Shown here: positions 1 to 5,815 of the stretch, one piece after another
How positions within the stretch are numbered: the first letter of the stretch is position 1
Layout: each line of letters starts with the position of its first letter
Assembly: GCA_002700765.1 (NCBI GenBank)
Contig: PAEP01000020.1
Coordinates: 8,625-15,482, forward strand
From: Synechococcus sp. MED850
Lineage (GTDB): Bacteria > Cyanobacteriota > Cyanobacteriia > PCC-6307 > Cyanobiaceae
Reading direction: 5' to 3'
Length of the DNA: 6,858 nt
Made by a program: the position numbers and the translations under genes
The notes under the pieces: generated by a model
What the model saw: the letters and a program-made list of their open reading frames with translations, nothing else
Told to the model about the DNA's origin: nothing
Databases searched by the model: none

Positions 1-72
1 CTGACACAGGTCGTCCGAATCGGGGCTCAGCACCCGAGTGCCGGATTGGGGCACCCTGGTGGGCGGCGTCAT
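1..72 (-). CDS. Possible 5' end of a divergent gene cut by the window edge; possibly Sua5/YrdC-like
   Basis: On the minus strand an ATG at 72-70 opens a frame with no stop through to base 1, giving 24 residues beginning MTPPTRVPQSGTRVLSPDSD. The codons have strongly G/C third positions and the text is more protein-like than the opposing frame. The stretch TRVLSPDSDDLCQ resembles the residues just before the first helix of Sua5/YrdC (threonylcarbamoyl-AMP synthase) proteins. The diagnostic PTETVYGLG motif would lie outside the window, so this is a weak guess. There is no clear Shine-Dalgarno sequence. In-frame GTG codons at 54-52 and 33-31 are alternative starts. If real, it would be divergent from the sigma factor with only 15 bp between the start codons. 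Confidence 0.35.
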   Translation of the reverse strand, partial: MTPPTRVPQSGTRVLSPDSDDLCQ

Positions 73-87
73 GGCAGGGGCGTCGAA

Positions 88-864
88 ATGCTGGACGTGA
101 CTTGCAAACTCACGTTGAACACCAGTGATCGACAACGTCGGGAAGACCGACGTGGCTTGCCTGGCTGCATCGCCAATCGCAACCGAACCCTGCTGCAGCA
201 CATCGGCTTGGCCCACCATGCGGCCCGCCAGCAATGCTCACGCGGTCCGGACGATCTGGATGATCTGATCCAGGAGGCCAGCATCGGTGCAATGGCTGCC
301 GTTGAGCGGTTTGACCCACATCGCGGCCACAGGCCGAGCAGTTACATCGTCAGCCGTGCCAGAGGGCAAATCCTTCACTTTCGAAGGGACCGCTCCAGAA
401 CGATGCGTGTCCCCTGGCGCATCAGTGATCTGATCAGCAAAGTCGAGCGTGTCCAGGCAGCGCGCATCTCCGCAGGTCAACCACCACTCCGCGAGGACTG
501 CTTGGCGAGACAGCTGGGGGTCAGTCGTGACCGTTTGCAGCAGTGTCAACGGGTGGTTCACGCAGCAAGCCTGGTGAGCCTCGATCAGAAGCAGGGCAAG
601 AGCGGTGAACGTGCGCGTGATCGGATCGATTCCATCGCCACCCCGGGACCGGAAGAGGATCCCCAACTGGATTGGCTGCGCGGAATCCTGTGCAAGCTCA
701 AACGTCGGGACCAACGCCTTCTGGAGGCCTATTTCGTAGGGGGAGAGAGCCTGACGTCCTTGTCCAAACGCTTCAAAACCGACGTCCAACAGCTAAAAAA
801 TTCGATCCACGATGCCGTGTGCCTTCTGCGGCAATGGGCTAAGCGAGATTCAGCATTCGGCTGA
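88..864 (+). CDS. RNA polymerase sigma factor, sigma-70 family, group-3-like
   Basis: This is a 258-residue sigma factor that would direct core RNA polymerase to a subset of promoters. Region 2 spans about residues 33-111. It includes the core-binding segment DDLIQEASIGAMAAVERFDP (58-77), close to the family consensus, and the -10 recognition part SSYIVSRARGQILHFRRDRS (84-103), which resembles the group-3 SigB/SigF type. A region-3-like segment follows (about 116-165, with LARQLGVSRDRL at 139-150), and region 4 covers about 195-252. Region 4 is divergent: its helix-turn-helix reads SLTSLSKRFKTDVQQLKNSI without the usual glycine turn. The ATG at 88 is chosen because the domain begins about 30 residues later. 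The frame is open back to base 1 with a TTG at 46, so a longer N-terminus cannot be excluded. The 3' end overlaps the convergent DUF92 gene by 26 bp. I cannot name the paralogue, and its target genes are unknown. Confidence 0.9.
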   Translation: MLDVTCKLTLNTSDRQRREDRRGLPGCIANRNRTLLQHIGLAHHAARQQCSRGPDDLDDLIQEASIGAMAAVERFDPHRGHRPSSYIVSRARGQILHFRRDRSRTMRVPWRISDLISKVERVQAARISAGQPPLREDCLARQLGVSRDRLQQCQRVVHAASLVSLDQKQGKSGERARDRIDSIATPGPEEDPQLDWLRGILCKLKRRDQRLLEAYFVGGESLTSLSKRFKTDVQQLKNSIHDAVCLLRQWAKRDSAFG

Positions 865-1564
865 CAACCATCGCCAGCATGGCGGCAATCAGCGTCTGCA
901 GGGCATTCACCAGCTCATTGCTCAGCCAGGACACCCGATCCTGAGCAACAGCTCCGATCACGCTTTCAACGAGCGTCGCCAGCAAGCCGACAACCGACAC
1001 CACAAGGGCAGCGAACCCCAGGGGCACGAGGTTGAGCATCACCATCACAGCGGTCATCAGCACACTGCCGATAGCACTGGCCAGGGTGCCTTCAAGGCTG
1101 ATCGCGCCCTCCGTGCCGGGTTCAACCCGTCGAAAGCTGGTGATCAGCACCGTTGTCTGTCCCCAGCGTTTGCCAACTTCGCTGCCGAAGGTGTCTGCCA
1201 GCTTCGCCGCGAAGCTGGCGGCGAAACCAATCTCTGCCAGTGCTCGGAAGGGAACGCCTGACCCAATCAAAAGAGCAAGGATCGCCCCTACGGCAGCTGA
1301 ACCCCAGACATTCTCAGGACCTCTGCGCCCGCCACGAGCCTCGGAAAGACCGCGTCTTTGCTTGTTGTTCCAACCAATTTTGGTCACCAGGCTGCCGAAA
1401 CCGAGGTAGGCCACAACCGCCAGCCATGCCTGCCACCCCATCGCACCCCAGAGAATCGTGCCGAGAGCTCCGGCATGCACCCAACCTGCGGCGGTGAGCA
1501 AGGGAGCTCGCTGGGCGGCTGCGATCAGAACGGTGTTGATCAGGAGCGCCGTCAACCAAGACAT
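839..1564 (-). CDS. DUF92 / TIGR00297 membrane protein, VTE6-like (probable phytyl-phosphate kinase)
   Basis: This 241-residue integral membrane protein belongs to the DUF92 (COG1836) family. Arabidopsis VTE6, a member of the family, phosphorylates phytyl phosphate to phytyl diphosphate, which feeds tocopherol synthesis with phytol released from chlorophyll. Family signatures are clear: ADTFGSEVGK (residues 123-132), PGTEGAISLEG (149-159) and NELVNALQT (216-224). Hydrophobic segments lie at about 5-18, 24-62, 86-104, 160-208 and 219-237, with a basic, probably cytosolic loop at 66-86 (NNKQRRGL then ARGGRRG). The length is normal. The ATG at 1564 is the first start and lacks a strong Shine-Dalgarno sequence. 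The gene lies 45 bp downstream of the TMEM175-like gene, but the sharp change in base composition argues against a conserved operon. Membership is seen directly; the kinase function is transferred from VTE6. Confidence 0.85.
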   Translation of the reverse strand: MSWLTALLINTVLIAAAQRAPLLTAAGWVHAGALGTILWGAMGWQAWLAVVAYLGFGSLVTKIGWNNKQRRGLSEARGGRRGPENVWGSAAVGAILALLIGSGVPFRALAEIGFAASFAAKLADTFGSEVGKRWGQTTVLITSFRRVEPGTEGAISLEGTLASAIGSVLMTAVMVMLNLVPLGFAALVVSVVGLLATLVESVIGAVAQDRVSWLSNELVNALQTLIAAMLAMVVSRMLNLA

Positions 1565-1609
1565 CGCACCCGAAATAAAGATCTGATTGTGCGAGGCTAA
1601 AGCAATGTC

Positions 1610-2338
1610 TTACGCGTGAGACCCTCGTCGCTTCCACCAGGCAATGATTGGCTCCTCAAAAAAACAAACAACAAGAAAAGCCAGGAACATAAAGATTGGT
1701 TCAATAAAAACTTTATAACCAAAAAGCATGGGTGCCCATACGAAGAAACCCAAAAGAATCAGTTTGACCTTGAAATCGAGGCTTCTACCAAGCTGAACTA
1801 ATTTTGCCCTGTTTGTTTCACTACAGTCGACACCAAGACTTGAGAGCCTTGCCATCAGATTAAACATAACGGCAAAGATTGTAAATATCGTGATCCACAT
1901 GAACCAGTGAGCATTCGCCCAATGCAAAACCAGTTGCCGGGCATTGGACACCATTTTGAGAGTCTCAGTATCAAGCTCCTGTCTGGACTTGATGATCAAA
2001 ATAACATTCCCTGCCGCAAGGCAACTTAATGCCATAATCGTACCGTTTAAGATATTCTGCGATTGCCTCTTCAATCCGCCCAGCCTCAAAATAGTTTTGT
2101 GAACGGTCCATACATCATAAAAAAGCAAAAACGTGGCCAAGTAAGAAACAAGCAGATACAATAAGACTTTGGCTGTCATGAGGTCACCCATCAGATTATT
2201 TGGCAAAACAGCAATATGCCGAACCAATTCAGGCAGTTCGACAGCAATTAGTGTCATCGACACGGCATAGACAGCATCCAGAACACCTATCCAGGCTTCT
2301 CCATCAACACTTTGCAAATGCTTGATTGAATGTTGCAT
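1610..2338 (-). CDS. Divergent TMEM175/DUF1211-like integral membrane protein
   Basis: This 242-residue protein has about six hydrophobic segments (about 16-36, 56-80, 99-118, 143-165, 190-210, 212-228). TMEM175-type potassium channel domains begin with RxxxFSD(G/A)xxAIxxTLLVLE, and IGVLDAVYAVSMTLIAVELPEL (17-38) matches this pattern. The second pattern, WxxHxxxF followed by an N-terminated helix, is echoed by DVWTVHKTILR (75-85) and the later NILNGT (95-100). The Arg, Phe and Ser of the FSD motif are replaced (VLDA), so channel activity is doubtful. Family assignment is by motif shape only. The ATG at 2338 is preferred; an in-frame TTG at 2356 lies inside a palindrome. The gene is AT-rich (35% and 38% GC in two 60-base lines I counted, against 62% in the ABC ATPase), which suggests recent acquisition. 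No Shine-Dalgarno sequence is visible. Confidence 0.6.
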   Translation of the reverse strand: MQHSIKHLQSVDGEAWIGVLDAVYAVSMTLIAVELPELVRHIAVLPNNLMGDLMTAKVLLYLLVSYLATFLLFYDVWTVHKTILRLGGLKRQSQNILNGTIMALSCLAAGNVILIIKSRQELDTETLKMVSNARQLVLHWANAHWFMWITIFTIFAVMFNLMARLSSLGVDCSETNRAKLVQLGRSLDFKVKLILLGFFVWAPMLFGYKVFIEPIFMFLAFLVVCFFEEPIIAWWKRRGSHA

Positions 2339-2339
2339 C

Positions 2340-2361
2340 TTCGATTGAATATTCAATCGAA
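2340..2361. promoter_or_regulatory. 22-bp perfect palindrome next to the start of the TMEM175-like gene; putative operator or RNA hairpin
   Basis: The half-site TTCGATTGAAT at 2340-2350 is followed directly by its exact reverse complement at 2351-2361, with no mismatch or spacer. On the minus strand one base separates it from the ATG at 2338. The core GATTGAAT also occurs at 2324-2331, inside the start of the gene, in the same orientation as the copy at 2343-2350. A site of this size fits a dimeric repressor covering the start region. As RNA it could fold into a nine-base-pair stem with an AUAU loop beside the start codon. Either would limit expression. No binding protein gene is evident nearby. 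Confidence 0.55.
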
Positions 2362-2547
2362 CTATTCATCAATGACTGAATTTTGCAAGCTATTATGGCG
2401 TATTGAAGATCATAAAAGTTGCAACGCGATGCGAGCCCGGTGACTGAAGGCAACACCGCAACACGTTGTTTCACTCCTCTAAGCGACGCGCCGAATGGTG
2501 GACGAACGGGGGAGAATCGTTGACTTGAACGCAAAAGCCCTCCCAGC
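2362..2547. other. Divergent intergenic region between the TMEM175-like gene and the small repeat protein
   Basis: Together with the palindrome, this forms a gap of about 200 bp between two genes read in opposite directions, so it should hold both promoters. The left half (to about 2420) is AT-rich like the membrane gene, and the right half returns to the GC-rich composition of the rest. TTGCAA-like and TATTAT/CATAAT-like hexamers occur around 2380-2415, but I could not find a well-spaced -35/-10 pair on either strand. Reading frames through it are short and not protein-like. No tRNA, repeat array or clear terminator is visible. Confidence 0.4.
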
Positions 2548-3015
2548 ATGCTTTTCAACGCAAGGAAAGAAAGCTTCTTTCTCAACCTGGAGAGCGGCAA
2601 CGATCAATCCACGACTGTTGTCCTGACACCCCCACTGGGCCGATCTGCTGATCAGGTCCCTGAGGAGCAGCCCAGTGCGCCGGCAGAGTTGTCGCTCACC
2701 ATCGCAGCTGACAGTGGGACTGAGGCAGCGGTGTCCCAACCGCTGCAGACCGCTTCGACCAGCGCCGCGCCAACACAGGCTGTTCCAACACAGGCTGTCC
2801 AAGCAACAACCGTTCCAACAACAGCTGTTTTAACAACAGCCGAAGCGATTGCGGCTCAACTCGCCGCTGATCAAGAGGCCAGACCCGCAACTCCGATGGC
2901 AACCTTCGCGCCCGACTATCTCCTGCCTGGAAATGGCCTCACCCAGAGACGCCGGAGACCAGGAGCCAGCATGAAGAACTTCCGCGCGATTGCTGGCGAT
3001 CTGTTCAGAAGCTGA
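2548..3015 (+). CDS. Conserved-looking small protein with low-complexity linker and pentapeptide repeats; unknown function
   Basis: This 155-residue protein matches no enzyme family that I recognise. It has three parts. The N-terminus, MLFNARKESFFLNLES, is short and semi-hydrophobic. Residues about 20-115 form a linker rich in Ala, Thr, Pro and Gln, with no Cys, that is probably disordered. It contains a run of five-residue units at 75-99 (PTQAV PTQAV QATTV PTTAV LTTAE). The compact, basic C-terminus (about 118-155) contains ATFAPDYLLPGNGL, then RRRRPGA, and ends in MKNFRAIAGDLFRS. The last part looks like a conserved motif, and I have the impression of similar tails in picocyanobacterial hypothetical proteins, but this is from memory. 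The ATG at 2548 is the first possible start after an in-frame stop at 2521, and it has no Shine-Dalgarno sequence. The 3' end overlaps rsmE by 11 bp. Confidence 0.7.
   Translation: MLFNARKESFFLNLESGNDQSTTVVLTPPLGRSADQVPEEQPSAPAELSLTIAADSGTEAAVSQPLQTASTSAAPTQAVPTQAVQATTVPTTAVLTTAEAIAAQLAADQEARPATPMATFAPDYLLPGNGLTQRRRRPGASMKNFRAIAGDLFRS
2770..2844 (+). repeat. 15-bp tandem repeat, about five units, inside the small protein gene
   Basis: Five in-frame 15-bp units start at 2770, 2785, 2800, 2815 and 2830. The first two (CCAACACAGGCTGT plus one base) are identical except for the last base. The later ones have drifted, for example CCAACAACAGCTGTT. Because the period is a multiple of three, changes in copy number would lengthen or shorten the protein linker without a frameshift. 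This would suit strain-to-strain length variation by replication slippage. Confidence 0.8.
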
Positions 3016-3760
3016 ACTGCATTTGTTCACGCCACCGAACCATGCTCACCGCGGCTCGGAGGGACGCTGTGGATGATCTGAGGATGTGATCGCCGAAGCT
3101 CACCGGCTGCCATCCGAGGCTCTCGGCAAGCTCGATTTCCGCGTCGGTCCAGCCACCCTCCGGTCCGATCACCAACCAGACCGGATGTTTGGAATCAGAA
3201 AGCGACGTCAACCAGTCCTGATCGGTGCGGATGCCTTGACGGCGAGCCACGCCAAAGGCCACCCGAGATTCGTTGCCGGGGTCCCATCCGCGCAGGTCTT
3301 GCAGAGCCAGCAGTTCCGGGCACCACAGCCGCTCGCACTGCTCTGTGGCTTCCCTCAGAACAGTTCGCCAACGTTCAGGGCGATGCTCCGCCTGCGGAGT
3401 GCAGCGCGCCATGCGGAGCGGCTGAAACCGATCAATCCCAAGCTCACACCCCATGCGCACGGCGTCCTCCATGCCACGGCGGACCAGCGCAAGCGCCAAC
3501 CCCAGGGGTGGGCAGGGAACGGATTGCGACTCTTGAGGACGATCGAGTGGAGAACTGAGTGCCAGCTCTGCAGCACCCTTCAGCTGGGCTGTCCAGCGAT
3601 GGCCAGCTCCATCAATCACCGTTAAGGGGTCTCCTGATCGCAGCCGCAGAACCCTGCGCAAGTAGTGCTGTTCCTCGTTGTTGAGCGCAATCAACCTGTC
3701 TGTTCGATTCACCCGATTCAGTCGGGAAGGTTCGATCAGCAGTCGACGCAGCTCAGCCAC
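3005..3760 (-). CDS. rsmE: 16S rRNA (uracil-1498-N3)-methyltransferase RsmE
   Basis: RsmE is a SPOUT-class enzyme that uses S-adenosylmethionine to methylate N3 of U1498 in 16S rRNA of the assembled small subunit. The 251-residue product starts MAELRRLLIEPSRL and has the PUA-like N-terminal domain with EEQHYLRRVLRLRSGD (29-44). The core follows: RRGMEDAVRMGCELGID (94-110), EQCERLWCPEL (140-150, in place of the usual EQSxR), IGPEGGW (198-204) and GDHILRSSTA (223-232), the last two forming the knotted SAM site. The GTG at 3760 gives a normal family length and overlaps the DUF3531 stop by 8 nt, consistent with translational coupling. An in-frame ATG at 3808 (267 residues) and TTG at 3826 would add residues with no family counterpart. 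Neither main candidate has a strong Shine-Dalgarno sequence. Confidence 0.93.
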   Translation of the reverse strand: MAELRRLLIEPSRLNRVNRTDRLIALNNEEQHYLRRVLRLRSGDPLTVIDGAGHRWTAQLKGAAELALSSPLDRPQESQSVPCPPLGLALALVRRGMEDAVRMGCELGIDRFQPLRMARCTPQAEHRPERWRTVLREATEQCERLWCPELLALQDLRGWDPGNESRVAFGVARRQGIRTDQDWLTSLSDSKHPVWLVIGPEGGWTDAEIELAESLGWQPVSFGDHILRSSTASLRAAVSMVRWREQMQFSF

Positions 3761-4202
3761 CGCTGGGGAAGATGCTGTCGGGGTGATCCTCCACCGGCCA
3801 ATCGTCATTGACGCCGCCGACGACAAGCTCCTCGATCTGCACCAGATCCGTATCGAGCTGACGCAAGGCGTTGATCAGCACATCGATGCCGATGCCGTCG
3901 CTTGTTCCCATGTCGACCCAGCAGCGAGCCCAGTTCTGCGCATACTCAAGTTGTCCCATGTTGTGCATCAGCGCTGGAATTAACGCGTTGGCCTCGTCGT
4001 TGTCGTACCCCATCCAACTCAGATCAGCGCCCTCCTCGTGCACCTGCAGATTCTCAGCATTGAATCCACCCAGACGACCGATGACGTACCAACTATCGAA
4101 GACACCATCGAGATAATTGCGTTCCCCCTGACTCGGTACCTCGGAAAAACGCAACCAAAGCCAACAGTTGAAGGGATCGACTTCGCGAAAACGAACGTCC
4201 AT
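3753..4202 (-). CDS. DUF3531 family protein
   Basis: This 149-residue soluble acidic protein belongs to DUF3531, a family found in cyanobacteria and, with transit peptides, in plants. No biochemical role is established that I know of. Family-like segments are FNCWLWLRF (11-19), LDGVFDSWYVIGRLGGFNAENLQ (31-53), SWMGYDNDEANALIPALMHNMGQLEYAQNWARCW (62-95) and GTSDGIGIDVLINALRQLD (99-117). There is no signal peptide or membrane segment. The ATG at 4202 has the best ribosome binding site in the window. The gene sits directly upstream of rsmE and overlaps it, so the two are probably one transcript. That hints at a role near ribosome function, but linkage alone is weak evidence. It is divergent from the ABC ATPase gene. 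Confidence 0.85.
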   Translation of the reverse strand: MDVRFREVDPFNCWLWLRFSEVPSQGERNYLDGVFDSWYVIGRLGGFNAENLQVHEEGADLSWMGYDNDEANALIPALMHNMGQLEYAQNWARCWVDMGTSDGIGIDVLINALRQLDTDLVQIEELVVGGVNDDWPVEDHPDSIFPSGG

Positions 4203-4209
4203 GGGTGCA

Positions 4210-4217
4210 ACCTCCTC
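4210..4217 (-). promoter_or_regulatory. Strong Shine-Dalgarno sequence for the DUF3531 gene
   Basis: On the minus strand GAGGAGGT lies seven bases before the ATG at 4202. It closely matches the anti-Shine-Dalgarno sequence at normal spacing and fixes this start. Most other genes in the window have weak or no such site, so this transcript may be translated more efficiently. Confidence 0.75.
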
Positions 4218-4244
4218 AATGCATCATGGGCCAAGCTTTGAAGA

Positions 4245-4883
4245 ATGCTTGAACTTGAGCGCCTTCACTACGCCCCGGCAACGGCCGCAGCTCCGATCCT
4301 GAGGGGTGTCCAGCTGCGGGCGTCGCCAGGCCAGCCCGTTCTCATTGCGGGCGACAGCGGCTCGGGCAAAACCAGCCTGTTGGAGGTGATCAACGGGCTG
4401 GCACGCTGTGGACAGGGATCCATTCGCTGGCAAGGAGAGGAACTCAGCCAGCGTCAGCGTCGAGCCCTCTGCGGCATGGTGTTTCAGTTTCCGGAGCGCC
4501 ACTTCCTCGGCCTCACCATTGGCCAGGAGCTGAAGCTCGGACATCGACGCCTACCGGGCGAACAGGTGGACCAAGTGCTGCGTCGTGTTGGTTTGGAATC
4601 GGTGGACCGTGTGATGGCACCGGAGCGTCTCAGTGGGGGACAGCAACGCCGTCTGTCACTGGCCGTGCAATTGCTGCGTGGTGCCCAGGTGTTGCTGCTG
4701 GATGAGCCCACGGCAGGCTTGGATTGGTCGGTGCGTGATGAGGTCCTGGGGCTCTTGGCGGATCTCGCCAGGGACAGGGTGCTGATCGTTGTCACCCACG
4801 AGCCGGAGCTGTTTCAGGGTTGGAGTTGTGACCGTCATCGTCTGGAGGCCGGTCAACTCAGCCCGATGACTACATTGCGCTGA
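4245..4883 (+). CDS. ABC transporter ATP-binding protein, ECF/CbiO type
   Basis: This 212-residue stand-alone nucleotide-binding subunit would power a membrane transporter. All ATPase motifs are intact: Walker A GDSGSGKT (36-43), Q-loop Gln81 in [14 protein letters not shown], signature LSGGQQ (129-134), Walker B VLLLDE (149-154), D-loop AGLD (157-160) and H-loop His185 in VTHEPE. The Q-loop wording FQFPERHFL resembles ATPases of energy-coupling-factor (vitamin or metal) transporters. Plant chloroplast ABCI10/ABCI11-type proteins are plausible relatives. It is shorter than typical ECF ATPases (about 270-280 residues) and lacks their C-terminal extension. No transmembrane or substrate-binding gene is adjacent, so the partners must be encoded elsewhere and the substrate is unknown. 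hslO follows after 14 bp, suggesting co-transcription. The ATG at 4245 has no convincing Shine-Dalgarno sequence. Confidence 0.88.
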   Translation: MLELERLHYAPATAAAPILRGVQLRASPGQPVLIAGDSGSGKTSLLEVINGLARCGQGSIRWQGEELSQRQRRALCGMVFQFPERHFLGLTIGQELKLGHRRLPGEQVDQVLRRVGLESVDRVMAPERLSGGQQRRLSLAVQLLRGAQVLLLDEPTAGLDWSVRDEVLGLLADLARDRVLIVVTHEPELFQGWSCDRHRLEAGQLSPMTTLR

Positions 4884-4897
4884 GTGTTGAAAGGACG

Positions 4898-5815
4898 ATG
4901 GCCGACCGGCTGGTGCGAGCAACGGCGGCCGGTGGAGGAATCCGCCTCGTGGCGGTGTCCACCACAGAAACAGTGCAGGAGGCCCGTGATCGCCATGGCT
5001 TGTCTTACATCACCACAGTCATGTTGGGCCGGGCGATCTCAGCCTCGCTGATGCTGGCGAGTTCCATGAAAGTTCGCCACGGCCGCGTGAATCTGCGGCT
5101 GGGTTCCGATGGCCCGATCAAAGGGCTGATGGTGGACGCAGGGCGTGACGGCACGGTGCGCGGTTACGTGGGGACTCCTGATCTCGAGCTGGATCCCATC
5201 GCCGACGACAACGGTCATTACAGCTTTGACTTTCGCTCAGCCGCTGGAACGGGTTACCTCCATGTGGTGCGTGACATCGGCAAGGGAGAGCCGTTCAGCA
5301 GCACCGTTGAACTGGTGAGCGGAGGCATCGGGGACGATGTTGCCTCCTATCTGCTGCACTCGGAGCAGACCCCTTCAGGTGTTTTTGTTGGCGAGCGGAT
5401 CAGCAGTCAGGGGCTGCACAACAGCGGCGGGCTGCTGGTTCAGATTCTGCCGAAAGCAGCGGAGGAACCGGCACTGGTGGAGCTGATCGAACAGCGCTGC
5501 CGGGAGATCCACGACTTCAGCCATCGACTCGCACAATGCGGGCCGCGTCTGGAAGATCTCCTGCAAGACGTGTTCCCCGATCTGGATCCCCAGCCGCTGG
5601 AGGACGCCGATGCATCCCAATCTGTGCGATTCGCGTGTCCGTGCACCCGTCAACGCAGTGTTGGTGCTCTGAAGTTGCTGGGCCGTGATGAACTCACCGA
5701 CATGCTCGAAGAGGACGGCGGCGCTGAGCTGATCTGCCACTTCTGCAACACGCGTTATGCGATCACGGGGGCAGAGCTCAAGATGTTGATTGAGGAATGC
5801 CCATCAAAGGCTTAA
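4898..5815 (+). CDS. hslO: Hsp33 redox-regulated holdase chaperone
   Basis: Hsp33 is a cytosolic chaperone that binds zinc and is inactive when reduced. Oxidation releases the zinc and unfolds its C-terminal region, so that it holds unfolding proteins during oxidative stress. The 305-residue product has the N-terminal domain ([18 protein letters not shown] at 3-20, [20 protein letters not shown] at 37-56, [10 protein letters not shown] at 72-81, YVGTP at 90-94) and a central segment with [11 protein letters not shown] (155-165) and GGLLVQILP (177-185). The zinc ligands are CPC (Cys247, Cys249) and CHFC (Cys280, Cys283), 30 residues apart, so the redox switch is complete. Extra cysteines are at 201, 214 and 301. 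The ATG at 4898 follows AAAGGA at very short spacing. The stop shares bases with that of the convergent CPP1-like gene. Confidence 0.96.
   Translation: MADRLVRATAAGGGIRLVAVSTTETVQEARDRHGLSYITTVMLGRAISASLMLASSMKVRHGRVNLRLGSDGPIKGLMVDAGRDGTVRGYVGTPDLELDPIADDNGHYSFDFRSAAGTGYLHVVRDIGKGEPFSSTVELVSGGIGDDVASYLLHSEQTPSGVFVGERISSQGLHNSGGLLVQILPKAAEEPALVELIEQRCREIHDFSHRLAQCGPRLEDLLQDVFPDLDPQPLEDADASQSVRFACPCTRQRSVGALKLLGRDELTDMLEEDGGAELICHFCNTRYAITGAELKMLIEECPSKA

Noticed and set aside
31..66. Possible hairpin (GTGCC, loop, GGCAC) near the left edge
   Set aside because: The stem is only five base pairs in a GC-rich, probably coding stretch with no U-tract, so it is not a supportable terminator or riboswitch.
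238..789. Long open frame (183 residues) antisense to the sigma factor
   Set aside because: It lies fully within a well-supported sigma-70 gene and has no recognisable motif. Long antisense frames are common in GC-rich genes.
812..1261. 149-residue plus-strand frame across the sigma/DUF92 junction, rich in His and Gln
   Set aside because: It overlaps the DUF92 coding region on the other strand, which has clear family motifs. The His/Gln-rich text is typical of a reverse-frame shadow.
1565..1609. Promoter or terminator between the TMEM175-like and DUF92 genes
   Set aside because: The gap is 45 bp. I found no stem with a T-run and no well-spaced -35/-10 pair, so nothing is annotated.
2339..2356. 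TTG at 2356 as the start of the TMEM175-like gene
   Set aside because: It adds only six residues, lies inside the palindrome and is a weaker start codon than the ATG at 2338.
2304..2600. 98-residue minus-strand frame across the intergenic region before the TMEM175-like gene
   Set aside because: It conflicts with both neighbouring genes, covers the palindrome, changes composition midway and shows no domain.
3086..3625. 179-residue plus-strand frame
   Set aside because: It is antisense to rsmE, whose SAM-binding motifs are intact, and shows no domain of its own.
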